Source of the DNA: Heliophilum fasciatum
GTDB lineage: Bacteria; Bacillota; Desulfitobacteriia; Heliobacteriales; Heliobacteriaceae
DNA: 64,000 bases
Assembly (NCBI RefSeq): GCF_004341395.1
Contig: NZ_SLXT01000015.1
Coordinates: 1 to 64,000 of the forward strand
Direction: 5' to 3'
Shown: positions 8,294 through 17,548 of the stretch, one piece after another
Position numbering within the stretch: position 1 is the stretch's first letter
Layout: the number at the start of each line of letters is the position of its first letter
Translations under genes and position numbers: made by a program
The notes under the pieces: generated by a model
Databases searched by the model: none
The model's input: only the letters and a program-made list of their open reading frames with translations
What the model was told of the DNA's origin: nothing

Positions 8294-10141
8294 ATGTGTG
8301 GTATTGCCGGATGGGTAGACTGGCATCAGGATCTCACGGGCCAAAAGCAGGAGATCCAGGCGATGACCGAAGCGTTGACCCACCGGGGACCCGATGCCGA
8401 AGGGTATTATGTCTCCAAGGAAACGCTGCTCGGTCATCGGCGTTTAATTGTTGTGGATCCTTCCGGAGGTCAGCAACCGATGACCCGGCAGCAAGGAAAC
8501 CGGCGCTGTGTGATTGTTTATAACGGCGAACTCTACAATACCGAAGCGATCCGTCAGGATCTTCTGGCCCGTGGCTACTCTTTTCGCGCTTATTCCGATA
8601 CGGAAGTGTTGCTGACGGCCTTTATGGAGTGGGGGCCGGACTGCCTGGAACGGCTCAATGGCATTTTCGCCTTTGCCATCTGGGATGAGACCGCCCAAAC
8701 GTTATTTATGGCCCGTGATCGCCTGGGTGTGAAGCCGCTTTTCTACACCCAACAGCGGGGACGCCTGCTTTTTGCTTCCGAACTCAAAAGCTTGCTGGCC
8801 CACCGGGATATTGAGCCGGTGATCGATCCGGAAGGTTTGGCCGAAGTGGTGGCCTTGGGACCGGCACGTACACCGGGCCACGGTGTATTTCACCATATTC
8901 ATGAAGTGCGAGCCGGCTATTGCCTAACCTACACACGGCTGGGGTTGCAAACACTGCCCTACTGGCAGGTACAAAGTCGTCCCCATGAAGACGATTTGAT
9001 TACCACCGTTGCCAACGTGCGCAATCTTCTCGGCGAAGCGGTGGAACGGCAACTGGTTTCTGATGTGCCGGTGTGTACCTTGCTTTCAGGCGGACTGGAT
9101 TCCAGCGCGCTGACGGCCTTGACGGTGCAAACCTATCGCCGCGAGGGGCGCGGCACGGTGCCGACCTTTTCCGTTGATTATCGCGATAACGATCGATACT
9201 TTCAAACAAGTCTCTTTCAGCCGAACGCTGATGCTCCCTGGATTCAACATGTGTCAGCCTATCTGGGCACGGAACATCAGCATGTGATGATCGATACGCC
9301 GCAGTTGGTGGAAGCGCTGCTCCCGGCCATGCAGGGCCGCGATTTGCCGGGCATGGCCGATGTGGATGCATCCTTATTGCTCTTTTGCCGTGAAATCAAA
9401 AAACACGCCACCGTCGCCTTATCGGGCGAGTGTGCTGATGAGATCTTCGGCGGTTATCCCTGGTTTCATCAGCGGCAAGCTTTAGAAGCAGCCGCTTTCC
9501 CGTGGGCGCGAACGGCCGACAATAAGCTCCGCTGCTTTTCGTCGGAACTGCGCCAGACGTTGCAGCCGGAAGCTTATATGGCCCGGCGTTATGAGGAAAC
9601 GATCGCCGAAGTGCCACGGTTGCCCGGTGAAGACCCGGTAGAAGCGCGGCGGCGAGAAATGTTCTATTTGAACATCCAGTGGTTCATGGCGAATTTGCTG
9701 GATCGCAAAGATCGCATGAGCATGGCCACCGGCTTGGAAGTGCGGGTACCTTTTTGCGATCACCACCTTTTGGAGTATGTCTGGAACATCCCTTGGTCGA
9801 TGAAGATGTATAATGGCCGGGAAAAAGGTGTCCTGCGTCTGGCGTTGCAAGGACTTTTACCGGAAGATGTGATCTGGCGCAAGAAAAGCCCCTATCCGAA
9901 AACGCATCACCCTGCCTACTTCATGGCTGTCCGTGACTTGCTGCGGGAACGGCTGTTGGATGGATCATCGCCATTGCTCCCTTTGTTGAATCGTCCGGTG
10001 ATCAATCAACTGATGGTCAGCGATCCTTTGGCTGGCGTCGGTGACCCTTGGTTTGGACAGTTAATGAGTTTGCCGCAACTTTTTGCTTATTTGATACAGA
10101 TGGACGATTGGATGCGTACCTACAAGATACGGCTCATTTGA
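8294..10141 (+). CDS. asnB: Asparagine synthase (glutamine-hydrolysing)
   Basis: The protein starts MCGIAGW, so Cys2 becomes the N-terminal nucleophile of the class II glutaminase domain. The later synthetase domain has the PP-loop SGGLDSS near residue 260 and the typical end with RKKSPYPKTHHP. It transfers the amide of glutamine to aspartate with ATP. I choose the ATG at 8294 (615 residues) over the upstream GTG at 8285, because a free Cys2 is required and AGGGGTGAAGG precedes it. It is divergent from iorA. A terminator follows, so it is a single-gene unit. A specialised amidotransferase role on another substrate cannot be excluded. Confidence 0.9.
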   Translation: MCGIAGWVDWHQDLTGQKQEIQAMTEALTHRGPDAEGYYVSKETLLGHRRLIVVDPSGGQQPMTRQQGNRRCVIVYNGELYNTEAIRQDLLARGYSFRAYSDTEVLLTAFMEWGPDCLERLNGIFAFAIWDETAQTLFMARDRLGVKPLFYTQQRGRLLFASELKSLLAHRDIEPVIDPEGLAEVVALGPARTPGHGVFHHIHEVRAGYCLTYTRLGLQTLPYWQVQSRPHEDDLITTVANVRNLLGEAVERQLVSDVPVCTLLSGGLDSSALTALTVQTYRREGRGTVPTFSVDYRDNDRYFQTSLFQPNADAPWIQHVSAYLGTEHQHVMIDTPQLVEALLPAMQGRDLPGMADVDASLLLFCREIKKHATVALSGECADEIFGGYPWFHQRQALEAAAFPWARTADNKLRCFSSELRQTLQPEAYMARRYEETIAEVPRLPGEDPVEARRREMFYLNIQWFMANLLDRKDRMSMATGLEVRVPFCDHHLLEYVWNIPWSMKMYNGREKGVLRLALQGLLPEDVIWRKKSPYPKTHHPAYFMAVRDLLRERLLDGSSPLLPLLNRPVINQLMVSDPLAGVGDPWFGQLMSLPQLFAYLIQMDDWMRTYKIRLI

Positions 10142-10146
10142 TGGTA

Positions 10147-10184
10147 AAAACTGTTTGGTGTTCGCACCAAGCAGTTTTTTTTTT
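10147..10184 (+). terminator. Terminator after asnB
   Basis: A stem built on CTGTTTGGTG and CACCAAGCAG with a TTCG loop is followed by ten T residues. Confidence 0.85.
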
Positions 10185-10278
10185 GGATAGTGTATTGAAT
10201 ATTGCAAAACCTCATATACTATAAATGGAAATACAATTACGCCCAATTGCTGTTGGAGTGAAGGGAGTTGCTGAAACC

Positions 10279-11088
10279 ATGGTTTCGTTGGAAGCATTAG
10301 CATCAAAAGAAAAGGCGCTCATGCGCTTGGATGAGGAACATCGACGCTACCGGCAGGCATTGGAAGCCGCGTTTACGTTGGCCGAAGAGATGTTGCGTCA
10401 AGCCTTAGAGCCGATGCGCACGGAAATGCAAGCGATGCGTGAGCAGTTGATGTCAGTACATGCGAAGATGGAAGAACGGGCCACGATCGAGACGATCACA
10501 GGCGGAGAACATGACGGGCAAGGGTTGAGTGAGGCCACCGGGCAAGAACCGGTCACCACGCACAGCGCACCTGCGCGCGGCCGGGGGCGGCGCAAGACGA
10601 TTGATACACCGGACAAAGAGCGCAATGCCCGTATTCGTTGGGGCACAACCGAAGAAGAAATCCGGCAGACCGTTTTTGAACAATTGCAATTGCTGGAAAA
10701 GCGGGGCAAGGAGATTACGATCACTACGATCAAAACCGAAGTACCAAGTATGATGCGTTATGTCTATGGTGAACGGGCACTGTTTTGTGGAATCGGTGAT
10801 CTAATCGAAGAATATCGTATGGCGCAAGCGCCGAATGATGGGCAAGACAGCAAAGAAGCAAAAGAAGCGAAAGAGCCGGTGACCGTCATGTCACGCATTG
10901 CTGAATTACCACAACCGGCACCGATCAGCGATAGTGTAAGTGCTTCGCCTAATCCAACATTGCCGATCATGCCGGCTTTTGATTTGGCGGCGCGCAGTGA
11001 AAATGTAGCGGCCATGGAAACGAATGAACGTCCGTTGCTGCAATTAGAAACGGAAACCAGTATTTTTGCAGGGACTGAGTTTCGGTAA
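10279..11088 (+). CDS. Uncharacterised 269-residue protein, charged and partly disordered
   Basis: I do not recognise the family. Residues 1-70 are predicted helical and coiled-coil-like (many E, K, R, L, A). Residues 80-115 are a low-complexity hinge rich in G, T, P and R. Residues 115-180 form the most ordered part, containing RIRWGTTEEEIRQ and MMRYVYGERALF. The last 80 residues are Ala/Pro/Ser-rich. There is no signal or membrane segment. The ATG at 10279 is chosen because GGGAG lies 11 bases upstream; an ATG at 10225 would overlap a likely -10 region. It stands alone between two terminators. A DNA-binding or structural role is only a guess. Confidence 0.55.
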   Translation: MVSLEALASKEKALMRLDEEHRRYRQALEAAFTLAEEMLRQALEPMRTEMQAMREQLMSVHAKMEERATIETITGGEHDGQGLSEATGQEPVTTHSAPARGRGRRKTIDTPDKERNARIRWGTTEEEIRQTVFEQLQLLEKRGKEITITTIKTEVPSMMRYVYGERALFCGIGDLIEEYRMAQAPNDGQDSKEAKEAKEPVTVMSRIAELPQPAPISDSVSASPNPTLPIMPAFDLAARSENVAAMETNERPLLQLETETSIFAGTEFR

Positions 11089-11097
11089 GCGATATGG

Positions 11098-11141
11098 AAA
11101 CCACGAACACAAGGTGGATGCACCGGTGATTCGTGGTTTTT
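11098..11141 (+). terminator. Terminator after the 10279 gene
   Basis: AAACCACGAA pairs with TTCGTGGTTT around an inner GGTG/CACC stem, followed by a short T run. Confidence 0.75.
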
Positions 11142-11189
11142 GTTGTGAGTACGTGCCAATGATCGATAGATCTTTTATATAGCAGGGCG

Positions 11190-11219
11190 TTGACGAACTT
11201 TTCTGCATAGCCCTATAAT
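11190..11219 (+). promoter_or_regulatory. Sigma-A type promoter of livK
   Basis: TTGACG at 11190 and TATAAT at 11214 are separated by 18 bp, 60 bp before the livK start. This is close to the vegetative consensus. Confidence 0.75.
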
Positions 11220-11278
11220 GAGCATAGGTTGCTGGATCCTATGGCAACAATTACAAAGGAAAAAGGAGAGCTGAACGG

Positions 11279-12463
11279 ATGCGCAAAAAACGGATGTGGT
11301 TGCAAGGCTTGGGATTGCTGTTAAGTATGTCTTTGTTGGCCGGCTGCGGTGGCGGCGGGGCAAAGGCCCCCAGCGGTGCGCAAGGTAACGAAATCTTGGT
11401 TGGTGCCAATTTTGAACTGTCAGGGCCGGTAGCGACCTATGGCCAATCGACCTATAATGCCACCGTGCTAGCCTTCGATGAGATCAATGCCAAAGGCGGT
11501 GTCCTGGGCAAACCGATCAAGCTGATCAAGTATGACAATAAATCGGACAAGACGGAATCGGCGAACGTAGCGACCAAGTTGATCACGCAAGATCGCGTAT
11601 CGGTGCTGGTCGGACCGGTAACGTCAGGAAGCACGTTGTCGGTAATTCCTGTAGCCACACAGCATAAGGTTCCGGTGGTAACGCCGACGGCCACATCGCC
11701 CGACGTCACTGTCGATCCCAATACGAAAAAAGTCAATGACTATCTCTTCCGTGCTTGCTTCTTGGATTCGTTCCAAGGCCGGGCGGCTGCGGAATTTGCC
11801 ATGAAGAAAGGCCAAAAAGCAGCGATTTTGATCAGTCAGTCCGATGAATATTCCAAAGGTCTGGGCAAGTACTTCGGTGAGACCTTCAAGGCCAAAGGTG
11901 GCACGATTGTTGCGGAAGAAGCCTTTAATCCAGATGACAATGACTATATGGCTATCTTGACGAAAGTACGCGCCGAAAATCCCGATGTGATCTACCTGCC
12001 GGCCTACTATGAAGCTGTCGGCAAGATTGTGAAACAAGCCCGTGGCCTCGGCATCACGGTGCCCTTTATCGGCAGCGATGGTTGGGATTCGCCGAAATTG
12101 GCGGAAGTGGCCGGTGTGGAAAATTTGAGCAACTGTTTCTTCACGAACCACTACACGCCGCAAGATCCTGATCCGGCGGTACAAGCTTTTGTGAAGGCGT
12201 ATCAAGCGAAGTTTGAAGGTCAAACTCCCGATGCGTTAGCGGCGCTCGCTTATGACGGTGCCCGCCTTGTGGCGGATGCGATCACCCGTGCAGGTTCCAC
12301 TGAGCCGGAAGCGATTAAGCAAGCTTTGGCCGCGACCAAAGATTTCCCGGCTGTGACCGGTAAATTCAGCCTCAATGAGACTCATGATCCGATCAAGGCC
12401 ATTGTCGTGATTGAGCTCAAAGACGGTAAGCAAATTGTGGCTGAAAAGCTGACGGGTTTGTAA
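11279..12463 (+). CDS. livK: Branched-chain amino acid ABC transporter, substrate-binding lipoprotein
   Basis: The 394-residue protein opens with a lipoprotein signal: MRKKR, a hydrophobic run, then LAGC with the modified Cys at about residue 23. The mature part is a two-lobed periplasmic-binding-protein fold of the LivK type (GANFELSGPVATYG near the start, then VLVGPVTSG, then AYDGARL). It captures leucine, isoleucine, valine or related amino acids outside the membrane and hands them to LivHMGF. Its permease genes are 6.8 kb downstream, unlike the usual adjacent layout. It has its own sigma-A promoter and terminator, so it is separately expressed. Confidence 0.9.
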   Translation: MRKKRMWLQGLGLLLSMSLLAGCGGGGAKAPSGAQGNEILVGANFELSGPVATYGQSTYNATVLAFDEINAKGGVLGKPIKLIKYDNKSDKTESANVATKLITQDRVSVLVGPVTSGSTLSVIPVATQHKVPVVTPTATSPDVTVDPNTKKVNDYLFRACFLDSFQGRAAAEFAMKKGQKAAILISQSDEYSKGLGKYFGETFKAKGGTIVAEEAFNPDDNDYMAILTKVRAENPDVIYLPAYYEAVGKIVKQARGLGITVPFIGSDGWDSPKLAEVAGVENLSNCFFTNHYTPQDPDPAVQAFVKAYQAKFEGQTPDALAALAYDGARLVADAITRAGSTEPEAIKQALAATKDFPAVTGKFSLNETHDPIKAIVVIELKDGKQIVAEKLTGL

Positions 12464-12515
12464 AAAAGGCAGTGATGCCGGTAGAGAGCAATAAAAAACG
12501 CTGAATGCCATGGGG

Positions 12516-12558
12516 AAGCGCCTCTTTTATCCAATGGATAAAGGGGGGCGCTTTTTTT
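12516..12558 (+). terminator. Terminator after livK
   Basis: AAGCGCC... and ...GGGCGCTT form a long stem with inner TTTATCC/GGATAAA pairing around AAT, followed by seven T residues. Confidence 0.85.
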
Positions 12559-12820
12559 ATGCTAGCCACTCAGAACCCAATCAAAAACCCAACGGTGAAA
12601 AACGAGCTTTACACCAAGTTAACGTAGGCGGGAAGAGCTGATGCAGGGCTTGTCGGCAACCACAAAACATGGCAAAATCGATCCATCAATAATATCGAGC
12701 GTTCTGTTCGTGAAGGATGAGCAGTTAAAAGACCGGTGTAATTGTGGTGGCCATTGCTTGCTTAACGATTATGTGTAGTAAGAATGTTTATTTCTTGAAG
12801 TTGATAAGGAGGAACAAAAA
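12559..12820 (+). other. Gap with one possible 45-residue reading frame
   Basis: Between the livK terminator and the pentapeptide gene I see no recognised gene. One small frame, 12641-12778, begins at an ATG after GGGAAGAG and ends in a Cys/His-rich tail (CNCGGHCLL). Its spacing to the next gene would allow an operon, but there is no further support. The rest is featureless. Confidence 0.2.
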
Positions 12821-13684
12821 TTGTCCGAGAACAAAACAGACGCATCTTTCTCTAAGAAAAAACGCAGTAATCTGCATTCCGACTGTGAAAACTGTTTTGG
12901 TTTATGCTGTGTTGCACTCTACTTTTCAGCTTCAGAAGGGTTCCCAATCAACAAAGACGCAGGTCAACCTTGCCCAAACCTGAAACAGGACTTTCGTTGT
13001 TGTGTTCATAATAGCCTTTTAGAAAATGGACTTAAAGGTTGTATTGCTTTTGAGTGCTTTGGTGCAGGTCAAAAGGTTGCTCAAGTGAGTTTTGTTAGAC
13101 AGGACTGGCGGAAAGTACCAGCAACCTCTAAACAAATGTTTGAAGTGTTCTTAATCATGAGGCAACTCCATGAACTACTGTGGTATCTCGCAGAAGCGTT
13201 GTCTCTAAAACAGACTACCCCTATACATAATGACCTTAGCTTGATGATCGAAGAGATAGAACGTCTCACTTATCTTAGCCCTAATTTACTAATGGAACTA
13301 GATGTGGCAGAGAATCGGGCAAAGGTTAATACTCTTCTTATAAAAACGAGTGAACTTGTAAGAAATCAAGTTCTTCAAGAGCAGAAGAGTCATCAAAGAC
13401 GTAAGAAAACCTTCAGTCGAGGAGCTGACCTTATTGCTGCCGACCTTAGAAGTATTGACCTCAGAGGGGCTAACTTGAGAGGGGCTTATCTTATTGCTGC
13501 TGATCTCAGAGGGGCCGATCTAAATGGAACCGATTTCATTGGGGCCGATTTCCGAGATGCAGATATTCGAGGTGCTGACCTTAGTAAGAGTATCTTTCTT
13601 ACCCAAGCCCAGCTTAACGTAGCAAAGGGGGATGTTACCACCAAATTACCTCCATTTGTCGCCCGTCCTAGGCACTGGAGCTGA
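12821..13684 (+). CDS. Pentapeptide-repeat protein with Cys-rich N-terminal domain
   Basis: The TTG start follows a strong AAGGAGG, 8-9 bases upstream. Residues 15-75 contain a conserved-looking cysteine pattern (CENCFGLCC, then [16 protein letters not shown]), perhaps a metal site. A helical middle part follows. Residues about 200-265 are tandem A(D/N)LxX pentapeptides such as [10 protein letters not shown], which fold as a right-handed beta-helix. Proteins with this architecture occur in Bacilli and Actinobacteria with unknown function; some pentapeptide proteins protect gyrase, but this N-terminal domain is not typical of those. Composition is more AT-rich than the neighbours. Confidence 0.75.
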   Translation: MSENKTDASFSKKKRSNLHSDCENCFGLCCVALYFSASEGFPINKDAGQPCPNLKQDFRCCVHNSLLENGLKGCIAFECFGAGQKVAQVSFVRQDWRKVPATSKQMFEVFLIMRQLHELLWYLAEALSLKQTTPIHNDLSLMIEEIERLTYLSPNLLMELDVAENRAKVNTLLIKTSELVRNQVLQEQKSHQRRKKTFSRGADLIAADLRSIDLRGANLRGAYLIAADLRGADLNGTDFIGADFRDADIRGADLSKSIFLTQAQLNVAKGDVTTKLPPFVARPRHWS

Positions 13685-13738
13685 TCAAAGGAATAGAATC
13701 AAAATGCTATGCATTTTTCCTATATTGCTTTGCATAGC

Positions 13739-13786
13739 AAAACACCGGCTCCGGGCACGTTGTATGCGCCCTGAGCCGGTGTTTTG
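13739..13786. terminator. Bidirectional terminator
   Basis: AAAACACCGGCTC pairs with GAGCCGGTGTTTT, with inner GGGC/GCCC pairing. It lies between the converging pentapeptide gene and the Asn-rich gene. A separate inverted repeat, TGCTATGCA (13705-13713) and TGCATAGCA (13731-13739), lies just before it. Confidence 0.8.
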
Positions 13787-13818
13787 TTTGGTAACGTTTC
13801 GCAACAAATGGTAACGGA

Positions 13819-14367
13819 TTAACCGTTGTTGTTGTTGAGCGGTGCCGTCGTTTTGTTGGGGCTTTTGGCCGGGCTAACGGCGTTGTTCAGGAAATTAGGA
13901 TTCGGCGTGGAGACAAAAGAGCTGTCTTGATTCGAGTCCAGATTGGAAGCGGAAGCATCGCTGCCATAGCTGTTGCCGGTATAGCTGCTGCCAGCATAGT
14001 TGTTGAAGTTGTTGTTGAAAGATGAGTTGGTGGGATTGCTAGCGTAGTTACTGAGATTGGTATCAAAAGCAGCACCAGAGGTCATGCCGTAGGAAGTACC
14101 GGCCGTGTCACCGTAGTAGTTGGCTTGGTTCGTCGAGCCTGCCGGGTTGGCATAGGCATTATTGCCAAAGCTGGCCGTGTTCGCAGCATTGTCCAGGTTG
14201 GCGTTCAAGGAGGAGTTCATGTTGTTTTCCAGGTTGGCTTGGGAACCATAGTTGGTCGCTTCGGAAGTAAAGTTCCCCACGTTATTGTTCATGCTGGCCG
14301 ACGCATTGGGGTTCATTCCTTTGTTCGCCTCTGATTGAAAGTTTCCTTTATTCCCTTTTTGAGCCAT
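13819..14367 (-). CDS. Asn/Ser-rich low-complexity protein, possibly spore-associated
   Basis: This 182-residue protein is dominated by N, S, A, G, T and Y, with very few hydrophobic or charged residues and no membrane segment. Two GNF-SEA motifs (GNFQSEANKG near 8 and GNFTSEATNYG near 31) recall the FASE-type repeats of gamma small acid-soluble spore proteins, and the MA...N-rich start is also similar. The length is about twice that of Bacillus gamma-SASP. A perfect AAAGGAGG precedes the ATG, indicating strong translation. It lies divergently beside the gerABC operon. A spore amino acid store or coat/matrix protein is an inference; I cannot assign the family. Confidence 0.55.
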   Translation of the reverse strand: MAQKGNKGNFQSEANKGMNPNASASMNNNVGNFTSEATNYGSQANLENNMNSSLNANLDNAANTASFGNNAYANPAGSTNQANYYGDTAGTSYGMTSGAAFDTNLSNYASNPTNSSFNNNFNNYAGSSYTGNSYGSDASASNLDSNQDSSFVSTPNPNFLNNAVSPAKSPNKTTAPLNNNNG

Positions 14368-14592
14368 TATTGTTTGCCTCCTTTGTTAATCAGGGTCCCT
14401 CTCTATTGTGGGCAGATGCAAAATCGCTATAAGTCAATGAGGGTGGGAATCCCAACCAACGACGAGAAGGGGAAACAAGAAGGTGAAATCAAGCCCAGCA
14501 GGCACTTCCCCTCGTATAACCATCTTGAAGAAATGCCAAAATAGAACCAGAATTGCCATGACTCTCTCGTACACCACAGGGGGGATGGTTTG

Positions 14593-16437
14593 ATGGGGAA
14601 CTCCGATAACAGCCTCTTTTCAAAGTTGCTTTCCCTGATTTCGTATCATCCACCCAACAAAAACAATTTCGTTTTGCCGGAGAATGAGCCAAGCTCAGGA
14701 AAAAAAAAGCTCAATCGGCGATGGCACCCGCAGAAACCAAAAAAGCTCAACCGGCAATGGCACCCACAGAACTCAAAAAAGGAACCAGAGGGGAAAAACA
14801 TACTTCCAAGCGCTGCTACGTCACAATCCCGACAGTACCAGCAACCCCAGCAGTCCCAAGAAGGTCCATGCCCCCCGAATACACCGGCAGGCGGGAACCG
14901 CGCTCCAATAGCTCCCCCCAGCACAGACATATCCCCCGCTATCACTGACAATTTTCAAAGAATCTACGCCGAATTTGACATTTCCATTAATTCCGATATA
15001 ATCATCCAACAATTCAAAATCAACAACCAAGTTGATGCCTTCCTGGTCTTTATTGGCAACATGGCCGATCGCAAATATATCCAAAGCGCCATATTACGCC
15101 CCATCCGCACGGCCCGGTTTACCAAACAGTCTGCCCGCACGATCACCGTAGACAATCTCGCCGCTGACATCTTGACCGCCCATAGCACCAGTGCAACCTG
15201 CAAATACAGCCATGTGATCAATGCGGTCTTAACCGGGAAGACGGCCCTGTTTGTCGACGGCAGTAACAGCGCCCTGCTTATCGAAACGCAAGGCTACGCC
15301 AAAAGAGAAATTGAGAAACCTTCCACAGAAGCCACTTTGCGCGGCTCCTTCGAGGGGTTTACGGAAACCGTAAGTACCAATGTCACCCAGATACGCCGGC
15401 TCGTCAAAAACAAGCAGTTAATTCACGAAACGATGACCATCGGCAGAACGAGCCCCACTGCCGTATCGATCTTGTATCTCAAAAATATTGCCAACCCAGC
15501 CGTGGTGAGGGAAGTCAAGCGGCGACTGCAAAGCATCAAAACCGATGCACTTGGTGGCAATGGCTTTACCGAGCAATTGATCGAAGACCATCCGATGATG
15601 CTTTTCCCCCAAATTCTCACCACCGAGCGACCCGACCGCACCGCCTTTAATATTCTCGAAGGCAAGGTAGCGATTCTTACCGAGGGCAGTCCCTTTGCGC
15701 TGATCGTGCCGGTCTCGTTCGTTTCCATGTTTCAGACAGCGGAAGAATATCAATTGCGCTGGCCTTATGCGACGCCGCTACGGCTGATCCGGCTGATTGC
15801 CTACTTATTGGCCACGTTTTTACCGGCTTTTTATTTAGGAGCAACGAACTATCATCAGGAACTGTTGCCGACGGACTTAATCATCGCCATCGGCCGTGAC
15901 CGCGAAGGCGTTCCCTTCCCGACACTGGTGGAGATCATTCTCCTGGAAGTATCTTGGGAATTGATCCGTGAAGCCGGCATTCGTGTTCCCGGCGTCATCG
16001 GCTCGACGCTGGGGATTATCGGGGCGTTGATCTTAGGACAGGCGGCGGTAGCAGCGAAAATTGTCAGTCCCATCATGGTGATCATTGTGGCCGTAACGGG
16101 GTTGGGCAACTTCGCCATCCCCAATTACAACTTTGCTTTTGCCCTGCGCCTGCTGCGCTTTTTCTTCCTGATCATGGCCTCGATAGCCGGGTTTTTCGGT
16201 ATTTCCATCGGGATGCTCATCGTCATGGCCGGGACAGCCCGCATCAAAAGCTTTGGCATTCCCTTTATGGCGCCCCTTTGGCCTAAAGCCGCCAGTGATC
16301 GAGACTTACTTGTCCGGGGCTTACTCTGGAAGCAGGAAAAGCGGCCCGATTATGTTAATCCGTTGCAGCGACAAAGACAGCCGAAAATCTCCCGCGGCTG
16401 GGTCAAAGGCAGTCCGCCTAAGGGCTACAAGGAGTGA
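14593..16437 (+). CDS. gerAA: Spore germination receptor subunit A, GerA family
   Basis: The 614-residue product has the GerA-family layout. A soluble N-terminal domain at about 130-370 includes LFVDGSNSALLIETQGY. A membrane part with about five segments after residue 390 includes IPGVIGSTLGIIGALILGQAAV-like sequence. Residues 35-130 form an unusual basic, Pro/Gln-rich extension with a duplicated 12-residue unit (KKLNRxWHPQ, encoded by a 36-bp repeat at 14707 and 14743). It sits in the inner spore membrane and senses germinants with subunits B and C. The ATG at 14593 is preferred over the TTG at 14590 because of its distance from GGGGGG. It is the first gene of gerABC. Confidence 0.88.
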   Translation: MGNSDNSLFSKLLSLISYHPPNKNNFVLPENEPSSGKKKLNRRWHPQKPKKLNRQWHPQNSKKEPEGKNILPSAATSQSRQYQQPQQSQEGPCPPNTPAGGNRAPIAPPSTDISPAITDNFQRIYAEFDISINSDIIIQQFKINNQVDAFLVFIGNMADRKYIQSAILRPIRTARFTKQSARTITVDNLAADILTAHSTSATCKYSHVINAVLTGKTALFVDGSNSALLIETQGYAKREIEKPSTEATLRGSFEGFTETVSTNVTQIRRLVKNKQLIHETMTIGRTSPTAVSILYLKNIANPAVVREVKRRLQSIKTDALGGNGFTEQLIEDHPMMLFPQILTTERPDRTAFNILEGKVAILTEGSPFALIVPVSFVSMFQTAEEYQLRWPYATPLRLIRLIAYLLATFLPAFYLGATNYHQELLPTDLIIAIGRDREGVPFPTLVEIILLEVSWELIREAGIRVPGVIGSTLGIIGALILGQAAVAAKIVSPIMVIIVAVTGLGNFAIPNYNFAFALRLLRFFFLIMASIAGFFGISIGMLIVMAGTARIKSFGIPFMAPLWPKAASDRDLLVRGLLWKQEKRPDYVNPLQRQRQPKISRGWVKGSPPKGYKE

Positions 16438-16444
16438 AGGCACG

Positions 16445-17548
16445 GTGCGTGAAGGCAAGATCGGAGTCCGCGATGCGACCGCTTGGGTATTATTTATGAT
16501 CGTGCCTAAGCTCATGTTGACCAGTCCGAGCGATGTTGCCGAGATGGTCGGTTCGGCCACCTGGCTCATGACACTGATCGCGGTAGCTACGGCACTGCTG
16601 TTATTTTGGTTCGTATCGCATTTATTCAAATGGTTTCCTGGGGAGCATTTTATCGCGATTTTAGAAAATATATTTGGACGTTGGCTCGGCGGACTGCTGG
16701 CCCTGGTGATGGCCGCCACCTTCTTCTATAACGGGGCCATGACGGCACGGGAACTGGAGGCGCTGTTAAAGACATTTTTTCTGCCCCTCAGTCCGCCGGA
16801 GTTTATCCTGCTGTTGATCAGCTTGGCCGTGGCCGCCTTGCTTTACTTTGGCTTTGAATCCTTAAGCCGGACGGCCGGTTTTTTTATGGCTCCCGTTCTT
16901 TGGGGCGTGGTGCTGATCTTTGTGCTGGCCATACCGAATTACCAGTTAGCTTATCTTTTTCCCCTGTTCGGTTATGGCCTTGACAAAACGATCATGACCG
17001 GGCTGATGCGTAATTCCGTCTATGGCGATGTCATTTCCCTGGCCGTGATTGCACCGTCCTTGCAAGGACTCGTTCACTTGCGAAAGTCCGGGATAGCCGG
17101 CGTAGCGATTGCCGGTTTCTTTGTCGCTATGGGGCTGATGTGTTACAGTTTGAACTATTCCTATATTACAGCGAAGGAGAATACGGTACCGCTGTTAATC
17201 ATGGCCCGTGGGATCGAGTTTGGCCGTTTTTTTCAACGGTTTGAGACAATTTTTTTGTTTATCTGGAGCATCAGTTGTGTGCTGATGGTGGCAATCAATC
17301 TCTACATGGCCGCCAGCATTTACGGCAAAGTCTTTCGCATCGATGACCATAAGGTCATGATCTTGCCGTTGGCGCTGATACTGAATTTTGTTGCTCTTTA
17401 TCCCCGGGACTTGGACCAATTAACGACGGTGCATATCCATGGCTTACGAACCTATGGCTGGTTCGTCTATTTCGGCATTCCCTTGGCGGCACTTGGTGTG
17501 GCGTGGATAGGGCGAAAGCGTGGAAAAAGGTACAATGCGAAGAAATAA
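16445..17548 (+). CDS. gerAB: Spore germination receptor subunit B, GerB permease family
   Basis: This 367-residue integral membrane protein has about ten hydrophobic segments and resembles amino acid permeases of the APC type, as GerAB subunits do (VRDATAWVLFMIVPKLML at the start, NYQLAYLFPLFG in the middle). The GTG at 16445 follows AAGGAG, which overlaps the end of gerAA. The gene overlaps gerAC by 14 bases, so A, B and C are coupled. GerB subunits are thought to bind the germinant, often an amino acid. The ligand cannot be inferred here. Confidence 0.88.
   Translation: MREGKIGVRDATAWVLFMIVPKLMLTSPSDVAEMVGSATWLMTLIAVATALLLFWFVSHLFKWFPGEHFIAILENIFGRWLGGLLALVMAATFFYNGAMTARELEALLKTFFLPLSPPEFILLLISLAVAALLYFGFESLSRTAGFFMAPVLWGVVLIFVLAIPNYQLAYLFPLFGYGLDKTIMTGLMRNSVYGDVISLAVIAPSLQGLVHLRKSGIAGVAIAGFFVAMGLMCYSLNYSYITAKENTVPLLIMARGIEFGRFFQRFETIFLFIWSISCVLMVAINLYMAASIYGKVFRIDDHKVMILPLALILNFVALYPRDLDQLTTVHIHGLRTYGWFVYFGIPLAALGVAWIGRKRGKRYNAKK

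Noticed and set aside
10225-11088. Longer start of the unknown gene at 10225
   Set aside because: It overlaps a probable -10 region and lacks a ribosome site.
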